This document shows, one piece after another, positions 1 through 6,577 of a stretch of DNA of 17,218 bases (positions are counted from its first letter, which is position 1; each line of letters opens with the position of its first letter). The DNA is from an uncultured Mycoplasmatota bacterium. GTDB lineage: Bacteria > Bacillota_I > Bacilli_A > RF39 > UBA660. The notes under the pieces were generated by a model. It was not told the origin of the DNA, made no database searches, and saw only the letters and a list, made by a program, of their open reading frames with translations. The stretch is taken from positions 1 to 17,218 of the forward strand of contig CAOKNI010000022.1 of assembly GCA_948470005.1 (NCBI GenBank). The letters are read 5' to 3'. Both the position numbers and the translations under genes were made by a program.

Positions 1-221
1 AAGAAACACTATTCAAGGAGTGTAGCGAGGCGGTTTGAAATGACTCTTCATTTCACAAAACTTTGAACTCAGGCTAGAAGAAACTTAAAAAGTTTTCTAG
101 CAATAAAAAGCCTGAGCAGAAATTTACTAATAGTTAATTATTCCTGCCTATGTTGCTTATCTTTCATATGTGGGCAGGAATGTTTCAAATTTTCATAGTA
201 GGATTATCTCCTACCTTTTTT
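1..221 (+). ncRNA. Unidentified structured RNA, 3' part
   Basis: Consecutive hairpins can be drawn on the plus strand: ACACT/AGTGT (6-10 with 19-23); a perfect 8-bp stem TGAAATGA/TCATTTCA (36-43 with 48-55); CTCAGG/CCTGAG (68-73 with 111-116) enclosing a CTAGAA.../...TTCTAG helix (74-100); and ATTCCTGCC/GGCAGGAAT (140-148 with 173-181). TTCAAGG (12-18) could also pair with CTTTGAA (61-67). The chain ends in an intrinsic terminator, and no reading frame spans it. I looked for hallmark motifs of RNase P RNA, tmRNA, SRP RNA, T-box leaders and common riboswitches and found none. It may be the 3' end of a longer RNA starting outside the window, or a long 3' UTR. Class unknown. Confidence 0.4.
198..221 (+). 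terminator. Intrinsic terminator of the upstream RNA
   Basis: GTAGGA (198-203), loop TTATC, TCCTAC (209-214), then C and six T. The T-run lies only on the plus strand, so it ends transcription entering from the left edge. Confidence 0.8.
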
Positions 222-227
222 GTGGAT

Positions 228-253
228 AAAAAAAAGAAAGCGAAATGCTTTCT
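228..253 (-). terminator. lexA terminator overlapping its stop codon
   Basis: On the minus strand AGAAAGC (253-247), loop ATTTC, GCTTTCT (241-235), followed by a T-run (A's at 228-235 on plus). The 5' arm lies in the lexA stop codon (252-254), so the hairpin starts inside the gene. Confidence 0.8.
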
Positions 254-878
254 AAAATTTTCGATATAAACCAATAGCTTTTCCAAGAATGGTTACATTA
301 TTAAGAATAATAGGAGCCATTGTATCATTTTCTGGCTGCAAGCGGAAATGACCATTTTCTTTGTAATATCTTTTTAAGGTTACTTCATTTTCATCAGTCA
401 TAGCAACAATTATATCACCATTTCGCGCAGTACTTTGTTTTTGCACAATAACAATATCGCCATCAAATATTCCAGCATTTATCATGGACTCACCACTAAC
501 ATCAAGAGTAAATATAGTTTCTTTTGCGGGAATAAGGTTAGCTGGTAGTGAGAAGAACTCATTAGGTCTTTCAATCGCTTCGATAGGAGAACCAGCAGTT
601 ACTTTTCCAAGTAGGGGAACTTTTACTAATTCTTCGCTTTTTTCATCGTATTCATTATCAACTAAGATTTCCATAGCTCTAAACTTATTATTATCAACTT
701 TTAAATATCCTGCATTACATAATTTTTTAACATGCGTATGCACTGTCGCTGGACTTGATAATCCAAGTCCTTTACCAATTTCTCTAATTGATGGTGGATA
801 TCCATGCATCGCTGTAAATTTTTTAATAAAATCAAGTACATTATTTTGTTTTTCCGTTATTTCTTTAAATTTTTCCAT
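252..878 (-). CDS. lexA: LexA, SOS response repressor/autoprotease
   Basis: Represses DNA-damage genes and cleaves itself when bound to RecA filaments. Residues 1-72 form the winged-helix DNA-binding domain (the GYPPS-IREIGKGLGL-SSPATVHTHV stretch is typical). The S24 peptidase domain follows: the Ala95-Gly96 cleavage bond sits in VTAGSP, Ser131 in SGESM is the nucleophile and Lys169 in VTLKRYY is the general base. The Ser-Lys spacing of 38 and the total length of 208 aa are normal for Bacilli, so the protein looks fully functional. The ATG start has a good Shine-Dalgarno (GGAGGT, minus strand, 892-887). It is transcribed divergently from a small membrane-protein gene, and its own promoter carries a degenerate LexA box, implying autoregulation. 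Confidence 0.97.
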   Translation of the reverse strand: MEKFKEITEKQNNVLDFIKKFTAMHGYPPSIREIGKGLGLSSPATVHTHVKKLCNAGYLKVDNNKFRAMEILVDNEYDEKSEELVKVPLLGKVTAGSPIEAIERPNEFFSLPANLIPAKETIFTLDVSGESMINAGIFDGDIVIVQKQSTARNGDIIVAMTDENEVTLKRYYKENGHFRLQPENDTMAPIILNNVTILGKAIGLYRKF

Positions 879-898
879 TAGATTTTACCTCCACTATA

Positions 899-927
899 AT
901 CATAGCAGAAAAATATATGTTTGTCAA
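899..927 (-). promoter_or_regulatory. lexA promoter
   Basis: On the minus strand TTGACA (927-922), a 17-bp spacer and TATGAT (904-899), preceded by TGC, which makes an extended -10. The start point would be about 15 nt before the GGAGGT ribosome binding site. Confidence 0.8.
910..923 (-). promoter_or_regulatory. Candidate LexA box in the lexA promoter
   Basis: Minus-strand CAAACATATATTTT matches 10 of 14 positions of the Bacillus-type box CGAACATATGTTCG. It overlaps the end of the -35 and the spacer of the lexA promoter, the expected place for autorepression. Degenerate, so moderate confidence. Confidence 0.5.
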
Positions 928-950
928 ACAATTGTATTTTGTTTGTCAAA
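919..950 (+). repeat. 10-bp direct repeat GTTTGTCAAA
   Basis: GTTTGTCAAA occurs at 919-928 and 941-950, offset by 22 bp (about two helical turns), in the lexA/small-protein intergenic region. The first copy continues to GTTTGTCAAAC, a perfect inverted repeat around one base. The first copy includes the lexA -35; the second lies just upstream of it. It could be a regulator site or a duplicated -35. Confidence 0.45.
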
Positions 951-964
951 TTTGCAAAAAAAGC

Positions 965-994
965 TTGAGCGAACATATGTATATAATATATAAT
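965..994 (+). promoter_or_regulatory. Promoter of the small SOS-type gene
   Basis: TTGAGC (965-970), an 18-bp spacer and TATAAT (989-994), reading away from lexA towards the small ORF at 1017. The spacer is filled by a LexA-box candidate. Confidence 0.65.
970..983 (+). promoter_or_regulatory. LexA box in the small-gene promoter
   Basis: CGAACATATGTATA matches the first 11 positions of the Bacillus LexA consensus (CGAACATATGTTCG) exactly. It lies between the -35 and the -10. It differs at one base from the reverse complement of the site upstream of recA (9120-9133), which supports a shared regulator. Confidence 0.7.
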
Positions 995-1016
995 GATTGT
1001 GTCAGGAGTTGAGATT

Positions 1017-1148
1017 ATGAAAAAAGTTTTAATTAATTATGGAGGAGTTATTTTATTATATTTAGTAATATTTGTAGGGATTGTTGCCATAGGCTCTAGG
1101 ATGTCCTATATAAATAATCATGAAAATATGGTCGCAGTTAATAAATAG
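1017..1148 (+). CDS. 43-aa membrane protein divergent from lexA, probable SOS protein
   Basis: ATG at 1017 with AGGAG at 1004-1008 (8-nt gap) and a TAG stop. The protein begins MKKVLINYGG, continues with one hydrophobic segment (about residues 11-26, VILLYLVIFVGIVAIG) and ends in a short polar tail of about 17 residues. The charge pattern predicts the N terminus inside and the tail outside. Bacillus YneA and Staphylococcus SosA, both SOS-induced, membrane-anchored division inhibitors, are encoded in the same divergent position next to lexA. This protein is much shorter and has no LysM domain, so similarity rests on position, topology and LexA control, not on sequence. Role in division arrest is inference. 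It is followed by the M16 operon, which has its own promoter. Confidence 0.7.
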   Translation: MKKVLINYGGVILLYLVIFVGIVAIGSRMSYINNHENMVAVNK

Positions 1149-1176
1149 GATAAAAATTAATAAATTACCTATTTTG

Positions 1177-1185
1177 TGTTATAAT
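1177..1185 (+). promoter_or_regulatory. Extended -10 promoter of the M16 operon
   Basis: TGTTATAAT is a perfect extended -10 (TGnTATAAT); no good -35 is visible 17 bp upstream. The start point would fall near 1192, immediately at the ribosome binding site, so the leader would be very short. Confidence 0.5.
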
Positions 1186-1203
1186 AAAAAAAGAGGTGAG
1201 GAA

Positions 1204-2481
1204 ATGGAATACAAAACATATGAATATCCATCCTTTAATATATATACATGTAAAACAAATAGATTTAAAACTGCGCAAATGGAAATTGTTTTTCGGGATG
1301 AGGTAAAAAAAGATGAAATGCTTGCTAAAACTTTTCTAGCTGATATCATAACAGATTGTTCTAGGGAGTATAAAAGTCGTAAAGAAGTAGTAAAAAAATT
1401 AGAAGAGTTATATCAAGCCACATTTTATGGTGTTACTAACAAAGTTGGGAATATTTCCATGACTTCTTTTGTTTTAGGCTTTTTAAACCCACGTTATGTT
1501 AGTGATAACTCGTATTTAGAGGAAGTAATAAAATTACCATTTGAGATGCTTATGAATCCTTTTGTTACAGCAAGTGAATTTGATATCAAAAACTTTAATA
1601 TTGTAAAAAATCGTTTACAAGACGAAATTTTGAGCGTAAATGAAGATATTTCCAAAGTGTCTCTAAAAAAAGCTTTAGAAAATTTAGATAAAAATTCACC
1701 AACTAGCTATAATGTATTAGGATCTTTAGAAGAATTAGAAAGTATTACCCCAAAACGTTTAAAAGAAATCTATGATAAACTAATTAATAATAATACATGT
1801 GATATCTTTGTTGTTGGTGATTTAGATATGGACGAGGTCGCTAATACTATTTTTAAATATTTTAAAAATCCAGTTATAAAAACTAAGGATTATAATTTAT
1901 ATGTTAATAATAAATGCCCGAAAAAAGCTAAAAAGATAAAAGAACAATCAAAGTTTTTAGAAACTGATTTGATTAATATATATAATTGTATAGATTTAAC
2001 TAAAGAAGAGCGCATGCTTGTTATGCATTTTTATAATTATCTATTAGGTGGAGGAGGACTAAACACCAAACTCTATCAACTACTTCGTGAGAAGAATTCT
2101 TTATGTTATGGCATTAAAAGTATTTATTTAAAATATGATAATTTACTACTAATTGAAACTTCTATTAGTAAAAACAATGTTTTAAAAGCAAGAAAGCTAA
2201 TTGAGCAAGCTTTTAGAGAAATGAAAGAAGGAAAATTTACAGAAGAAGAGCTAGAAGCTGCTAAAGAAAGTTTTATTTTTTCTCTTAATCTTGCCATGGA
2301 TAGTCCTGCTGGTATTTTAAATAATTATGTTTTCCATATTATTGATGACTTACCGCTTTTAGAGGAACGTATTAAACTAATAAAAGGTGTTACTAAAGAC
2401 AGTATTGTAGCCTTATCTAATAAAATAAAACCCAATATATATTTTGTTTTAGAAGGAGAAGAGAATAATGGAGAAAATTAA
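1204..2481 (+). CDS. ymfF: M16 peptidase-like protein without zinc site (YmfF-like)
   Basis: 425-aa member of the M16B/pitrilysin fold. I place the start at ATG 1204, behind AGAGGTGAGG (1192-1201) and the extended -10 promoter; a longer frame from 1120 would overlap the small membrane gene and has no ribosome binding site. The HxxEH zinc motif expected near residues 45-56 is absent (the stretch reads LADIITDCSREY). The second half keeps the substrate-binding features of the fold: a GGGG loop (282-285) followed by LREKNSLCYG (294-303). It is therefore probably the non-catalytic partner of the next gene, as in YmfF/YmfH of Bacillus. The 3' end overlaps the next gene by 14 bp, suggesting coupled translation and a 1:1 complex. 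Substrate unknown. Confidence 0.85.
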   Translation: MEYKTYEYPSFNIYTCKTNRFKTAQMEIVFRDEVKKDEMLAKTFLADIITDCSREYKSRKEVVKKLEELYQATFYGVTNKVGNISMTSFVLGFLNPRYVSDNSYLEEVIKLPFEMLMNPFVTASEFDIKNFNIVKNRLQDEILSVNEDISKVSLKKALENLDKNSPTSYNVLGSLEELESITPKRLKEIYDKLINNNTCDIFVVGDLDMDEVANTIFKYFKNPVIKTKDYNLYVNNKCPKKAKKIKEQSKFLETDLINIYNCIDLTKEERMLVMHFYNYLLGGGGLNTKLYQLLREKNSLCYGIKSIYLKYDNLLLIETSISKNNVLKARKLIEQAFREMKEGKFTEEELEAAKESFIFSLNLAMDSPAGILNNYVFHIIDDLPLLEERIKLIKGVTKDSIVALSNKIKPNIYFVLEGEENNGEN

Positions 2482-3739
2482 AATCAAAGGCATAGATGAA
2501 GAAATATACTTTACAACTTCTAAAGAAGGACTCCCGATTTATATTTGGCAAAATGCATATGCTAAAAGTTTTTATTTATCTCTTAATGTAAGATATGGCT
2601 CTTTAGATACGGAATTTATGGTTAAAGGTAAAAAATATCAAGTCCCAAATGGTATAGCTCATTTTATGGAACATATTAAATTTAATATTGATGCGAGTAC
2701 GACTGCAAATGATTTATTTGACCCCTTAGGAAGTGAAATAAATGCTTTTACGACTTTTAAATATACAAGTTACTTAGTTTATGGTACAAATAAACTAACA
2801 GACAATCTGAATAATTTATTAGATTATGTTTATACGCCTTATTTTACCAAAGATATTATCAAAAAAGAAAAGGGGATAATTATTTCGGAAGTAAATATGG
2901 GTTATGACCAACCTTATAATAATTTATATTTTGAATTTAACAAATGTCTTTATCATAAAGAGAAATTTCGTAACCTTATTACGGGTGAAGAATCAGATGT
3001 ACGCTCTATTGATTTAGATGATATTAATCTAATTTATGATACTTTTTATCATCCCCAAAATATGTTTTTAATCGTAACTGGTAATGTGAATCCATACGAA
3101 ATAGAAAAAATAGTTAATGACAATTTAGAGAAAAAAGATATTCCTAAGTATTTAAATCCGGAGAAAGTAAAAACGAAAGAGCCACGGAAAATTGTTAAAA
3201 AAGAGCATATTATAAAGGCTAATGTCGAAGTTGAAAAAGCCAAAATCGGTCTAAAACTAGAAAGAAAGAATTTTAAAGGCTTTGATAAATTAAAGCTTAA
3301 TATAATGCTTAGTATTATTTTATCAAGCAACTTTGGCGATACTTCCGATTTCAAAGAAGAACTATTACAAGAAGGCTTAATAACATTTATGAATGCTACT
3401 CGCACTGTCGAGGATGAGTATGTTATAATAGATATTACTCTTGAAAGTAAGTACATAGATGAGGCAGTAGACCGAGTGTTAGGTGCTTTAAATAATTTAA
3501 ATATTTTAGAAGACGATTTAAAAAGGAAAGTCAATTCTGCCATTGCCACCATGGTTATAAACTATGAAGATGTAGAAGCGGTTAACAATCTCCTTCAAAA
3601 CTATTTAATCATTTATGGTGAAATAGTAAATAACACTAAAGAGGTATATGAAAGTATTACTATAGACGAAATAAAAGAAGTTATAAATGGTATTGACACT
3701 AAGGAGTGCACTATTGTAAAAATGCTTAAAAGTGAATAA
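2468..3739 (+). CDS. ymfH: M16 zinc metallopeptidase (YmfH-like)
   Basis: 423-aa catalytic partner of the upstream protein. The inverted zinc motif HFMEH is at residues 65-69 (His65, Glu68, His69), with the distal zinc ligand probably Glu141 in IISEVNM, about 72 residues further on as is normal for M16. INAFTTFKYTSY (91-102) is the typical strand of the active-site half. The start at 2468 lies inside the end of the preceding gene behind GAAGGAGAAGAG, so the two are one operon. No signal peptide or membrane segment is seen, so it should act in the cytoplasm on peptides or small proteins. No convincing terminator follows; instead there is a long imperfect inverted repeat (3763-3827). Confidence 0.9.
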   Translation: MEKIKIKGIDEEIYFTTSKEGLPIYIWQNAYAKSFYLSLNVRYGSLDTEFMVKGKKYQVPNGIAHFMEHIKFNIDASTTANDLFDPLGSEINAFTTFKYTSYLVYGTNKLTDNLNNLLDYVYTPYFTKDIIKKEKGIIISEVNMGYDQPYNNLYFEFNKCLYHKEKFRNLITGEESDVRSIDLDDINLIYDTFYHPQNMFLIVTGNVNPYEIEKIVNDNLEKKDIPKYLNPEKVKTKEPRKIVKKEHIIKANVEVEKAKIGLKLERKNFKGFDKLKLNIMLSIILSSNFGDTSDFKEELLQEGLITFMNATRTVEDEYVIIDITLESKYIDEAVDRVLGALNNLNILEDDLKRKVNSAIATMVINYEDVEAVNNLLQNYLIIYGEIVNNTKEVYESITIDEIKEVINGIDTKECTIVKMLKSE

Positions 3740-3762
3740 CATGTTTTAATAGAATAGATATT

Positions 3763-3827
3763 GGTAAAGATTATTTAAATAGTGCAGATTAAATATGGCA
3801 TCAGAATAAGGAACAATAAACTTTACC
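3763..3827. repeat. Long imperfect inverted repeat upstream of the AraC-type gene
   Basis: Arms 3763-3775 (GGTAAAGATTATT) and 3815-3827 (AATAAACTTTACC) pair over 13 positions with one A/A mismatch; the spacer is 39 nt. No T-run follows, so it does not look like a terminator. The right arm abuts the -35 of the next promoter, which fits a two-site operator. Confidence 0.5.
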
Positions 3828-3856
3828 TTGCATAAAAACATTTAATGCGTTAAAAT
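3828..3856 (+). promoter_or_regulatory. Promoter of the AraC-type regulator
   Basis: TTGCAT (3828-3833), a 17-bp spacer, TAAAAT (3851-3856). The spacer contains a near-perfect inverted repeat, GCATAAAA (3830-3837) and TTTAATGC (3841-3848), a possible autoregulatory operator. Predicted start near 3863, almost at the start codon. Confidence 0.6.
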
Positions 3857-3872
3857 TTATTTAGTGATTAGT

Positions 3873-4655
3873 ATGGATTTTTATAACAATTTAAATAAAA
3901 TGCTCAAATTTATCGAAGAGAATCTTACGGAAGAAATAAATTATACTGAATTAGCTAAAATGGTGGGCATAAATACTTCTACTTTGCAGCGGGTTTTTCC
4001 TTTAATAAGTGGTATATCTCTGACTGAGTATATTCGTAAACGTCGTCTTACCTTAGCTGGCAAAGATTTAGCTCAAAGTAAAATGAAGGTAATTGATGTC
4101 GCAATAAAATATGGCTATTTAAGCACCACCACTTTTTCAAGAGCTTTTTTTAAGTTTCACAATATCAAGCCTAGTCAAGTAAAGAAAACGAGTAAATTAA
4201 AATATTATCCTAAATTAGAATTTAATATTCCTTATGTTGAAGAAGAATTGCAATATGAAATAGTAGAACTTCCTGCATTTGCAATATATGGCACAGGAGT
4301 TAAAACTAACAATCTTAAAATAAAAAAAGATGCCCCAGCTTTATTTAAAAAGGTAAAGAAAAACTTACCTATGCCTGATTATGGCATGGTGGCATATGAA
4401 GATCGTTTTAATAGTGATGACTATGAATACTGGGTATTATGGGAAAAAGAGTACCCTAATATGAAAAAAGTGAATTTTCCTAAGTCTCGTTGGTTAAAGT
4501 TTCGCATTAATTCCCAGGAAGCCCGTGATATTCAAGAAATGTCAGATAAATTTTATTTAAAATTTTTACCTACTTGTGAGTATTCTTTAAAAGAAATGCC
4601 GGAGTTAGAATATTACCATGATAATGTAACCGACTTTTTAATTCCAATAAACTAA
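3873..4655 (+). CDS. AraC-type transcription regulator with GyrI-like domain
   Basis: About 260 aa. Two AraC-type helix-turn-helix motifs lie at the N terminus (counted from GTG 3864, roughly residues 26-46, YTELAKMVGINTSTLQRVF, and 75-100, ending YLSTTTFSRAFFKFHNIKPSQV). From about residue 115 comes a GyrI-like/SoxS-Rob-type effector domain. This order is common in Firmicutes regulators that sense small hydrophobic compounds and control drug-resistance or stress genes. I prefer ATG 3873 because relatives usually begin with an M-D/E-x-x-x-x-L-N pattern; GTG 3864 is the alternative. No Shine-Dalgarno precedes either, and the predicted transcription start is at or just before them, so translation may be leaderless. 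The target is unknown; the ATPase unit downstream is possible but has its own -10. Confidence 0.85.
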   Translation: MDFYNNLNKMLKFIEENLTEEINYTELAKMVGINTSTLQRVFPLISGISLTEYIRKRRLTLAGKDLAQSKMKVIDVAIKYGYLSTTTFSRAFFKFHNIKPSQVKKTSKLKYYPKLEFNIPYVEEELQYEIVELPAFAIYGTGVKTNNLKIKKDAPALFKKVKKNLPMPDYGMVAYEDRFNSDDYEYWVLWEKEYPNMKKVNFPKSRWLKFRINSQEARDIQEMSDKFYLKFLPTCEYSLKEMPELEYYHDNVTDFLIPIN

Positions 4656-4687
4656 CTTTTTTTGTTCTAGAAAAGTCAGTTTTTTTT
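4650..4687 (+). terminator. Terminator of the AraC-type gene
   Basis: AACTAACTTTT (4650-4660) pairs with AAAAGTCAGTT (4671-4681) with one mismatch, followed by a T-run to 4687. It starts inside the last two codons and separates the regulator from the ATPase unit. Confidence 0.85.
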
Positions 4688-4700
4688 ATTGCTTTTTTTA

Positions 4701-4706
4701 TATAAT
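4701..4706 (+). promoter_or_regulatory. Possible -10 of the ATPase operon
   Basis: TATAAT lies 24 bp before the ATG at 4730. The -35 zone is an A/T tract overlapping the preceding terminator and has no clear hexamer. The ribosome binding site is AAGGGGA at 4718-4724. Confidence 0.4.
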
Positions 4707-4729
4707 AGTCTCACGCAAAGGGGATTATT

Positions 4730-6577
4730 ATGGTAAAATATTATTATGAAGTTTTTTTAAATAACAAAGATATTTCTAAAGAGTCTTGGGATAATTATTT
4801 AAAAGATTTAGATGGATTTTTAGGAGTAATGCACTTTTGGCAAATTATCATTAAACCTGAGTATCATAAAATAAGATATTATATAGCTTCACCCATTAAA
4901 TTACCCATTAGCTTTAATAACCCTAGCTTTTTATTAAAAAAATGCGATGATTTAGATATTTCTAGGGGAAAATATAGAGGAATATATTATAATAATGTTT
5001 CTGATAATACTATTGATATAATAAATAATTTATATAAAAAAAACAGGAAATTATTTTCGATAGTTATCCATATACGTGGTGGCTACAAAATCCGTTCTTA
5101 CCTAGGAAAAATAGAAATTAATTATCATTTTCAAAACAAATTATATAAGAAAAAATTATTTTTTAAAATACCTATAAATGTTCTAACCATTAATTTTGCT
5201 AAAATTAAAAGTTACACTTTAAAGAGCACACCTAAATATTTAACTATCGATAAAGTAATGCATTTATTCCGAAGTGATTGTGCCAATGCTACTTTTAAGA
5301 TTGCTACTTTTCCTTATTTAGAAGATAATTATTATTTAACTCATAATTCTTATGATTTTGCAGGGCACTCTTTGGTCCTTGGTTCTAGCGGCTCAGGCAA
5401 ATCAAAATTTCTGGCTTTACTCATTAATAATATCTATCACACTAATAAAGATAAATATAAAGTTATAGTTATTGATCCTCATGATACTTTAAAAGATGAT
5501 TTAGGCGAAGTTGAAAATACAGTTATAGATTTTAAGAGTGATAGAATTATTGATTTATTTAAAAGTAATATAAGTGATATTAATGCAAATGTTGAACTTT
5601 TCCTTAGTTTATTTAAATCTTTAATAAATGATTCTTATAATGCTAAGATGGAAAGAGTATTAAGATATAGTATTTATATTCTTCTCAAAAAAGGAGATTT
5701 TTCTTTTACGAATTTAAGAAAACTTTTACTAGATTTAGATTATCGTAATAATATTATAAGCGAACTTAAAAGAGCAATACCTACCAGTGTTTCCTATTTC
5801 TTTTTAACAGATTTTAATGAACTTAAAACATCTAGTTATAATGAAGCTATATCACCAATCATATCTTTTATTGATGAAATGCAAATGGTACCAGTTTTTA
5901 GCGATAGAGAAATTGGTGATGGTTTGCTTAATATTATAAAAAATAATTTTCTAAGTATATTTTCGCTTAATAGAATAAATTTAGGTGATAAAGTAACTAA
6001 AACTATAGCTGGACTTTTAATGCAACAACTTTTTATGATTGCTGAAGAACAAATAACAGATGAACATATAATTTTTATTATTGATGAAGTCGCCGTGGTC
6101 GAAAATCCAATTTTGGCTCGTTTCTTATCCGAAATGCGGAAATTTAATGTATCAGTTGTTTTAGCCGGACAATATTTTAGTCAAATTAGTGAAAATTTAA
6201 AAGATGCTATATTTGCCAATGTCCTCAACTATTACGTTTTTAGAGTTTCAAGGAATGATGCTATAACTCTTTCTAAAAATTTAGAAATTAAATTAGTTAA
6301 TAGTGAAGATGAAGATGATAAATATAAAATGCTTACCAATTTAAAAAATCAAGAGTGCGTAGTACGATTAAGTAAAAATGGATGTATGTTTCCAACCTTT
6401 AAAGCTAAAACAGTAAATTACATACCTAAAGTTAGAAATGATTATCAAAATAATAAATTTATAAAAACCAAAAAACTTGAAGAAAAAGTATTTGATTTTA
6501 ATTTTAAAATAGATAATGATATTACTGCAAGTGACATCATGCATAAATCTAGTACTAGTAGAAAGAAGGTTTCTTAA
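4730..6577 (+). CDS. HerA/VirD4-like P-loop ATPase with unknown N-terminal domain
   Basis: 615 aa, ATG behind AAGGGGA. Residues 1-205 match nothing I know and contain no clear membrane segment. The ATPase core follows: Walker A GSSGSGKS (218-225), the strand VIVIDPHDT (245-253) typical of the HerA/FtsK/VirD4/TraG group, Walker B IIFIIDEV (447-454, Asp452, Glu453), and LAGQYFSQIS (478-487), the sensor stretch of VirD4/TraG-type proteins. A conserved-looking tail, LTNLKNQECVVRL then a P-T-F-K strand, also occurs in coupling-protein-like ATPases. Such hexameric ATPases move DNA or protein. Neither transmembrane anchor nor relaxase, conjugation gene or NurA nuclease is nearby, so classical conjugation and HerA-NurA end resection are unlikely. 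The next gene starts right after its stop codon. Function unknown. Confidence 0.8.
   Translation: MVKYYYEVFLNNKDISKESWDNYLKDLDGFLGVMHFWQIIIKPEYHKIRYYIASPIKLPISFNNPSFLLKKCDDLDISRGKYRGIYYNNVSDNTIDIINNLYKKNRKLFSIVIHIRGGYKIRSYLGKIEINYHFQNKLYKKKLFFKIPINVLTINFAKIKSYTLKSTPKYLTIDKVMHLFRSDCANATFKIATFPYLEDNYYLTHNSYDFAGHSLVLGSSGSGKSKFLALLINNIYHTNKDKYKVIVIDPHDTLKDDLGEVENTVIDFKSDRIIDLFKSNISDINANVELFLSLFKSLINDSYNAKMERVLRYSIYILLKKGDFSFTNLRKLLLDLDYRNNIISELKRAIPTSVSYFFLTDFNELKTSSYNEAISPIISFIDEMQMVPVFSDREIGDGLLNIIKNNFLSIFSLNRINLGDKVTKTIAGLLMQQLFMIAEEQITDEHIIFIIDEVAVVENPILARFLSEMRKFNVSVVLAGQYFSQISENLKDAIFANVLNYYVFRVSRNDAITLSKNLEIKLVNSEDEDDKYKMLTNLKNQECVVRLSKNGCMFPTFKAKTVNYIPKVRNDYQNNKFIKTKKLEEKVFDFNFKIDNDITASDIMHKSSTSRKKVS

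Noticed and set aside
1..221. RNase P RNA, tmRNA, 6S RNA, SRP RNA or tracrRNA
   Set aside because: None of the conserved cores that I could recall was found; kept as an unidentified RNA.
484..993. Open frame on the plus strand opposite lexA
   Set aside because: Antisense to a certain gene, no ribosome binding site, composition of a complement; it runs through the divergent promoters.
1120..1203. 28-codon N-terminal extension of the first M16 gene from ATG 1120
   Set aside because: It overlaps the small membrane gene in another frame, has no ribosome binding site, and ATG 1204 has a strong one.
3049..3552. Open frame on the minus strand inside the second M16 gene
   Set aside because: Ser-rich low-complexity product with no motif, antisense to a clear peptidase.
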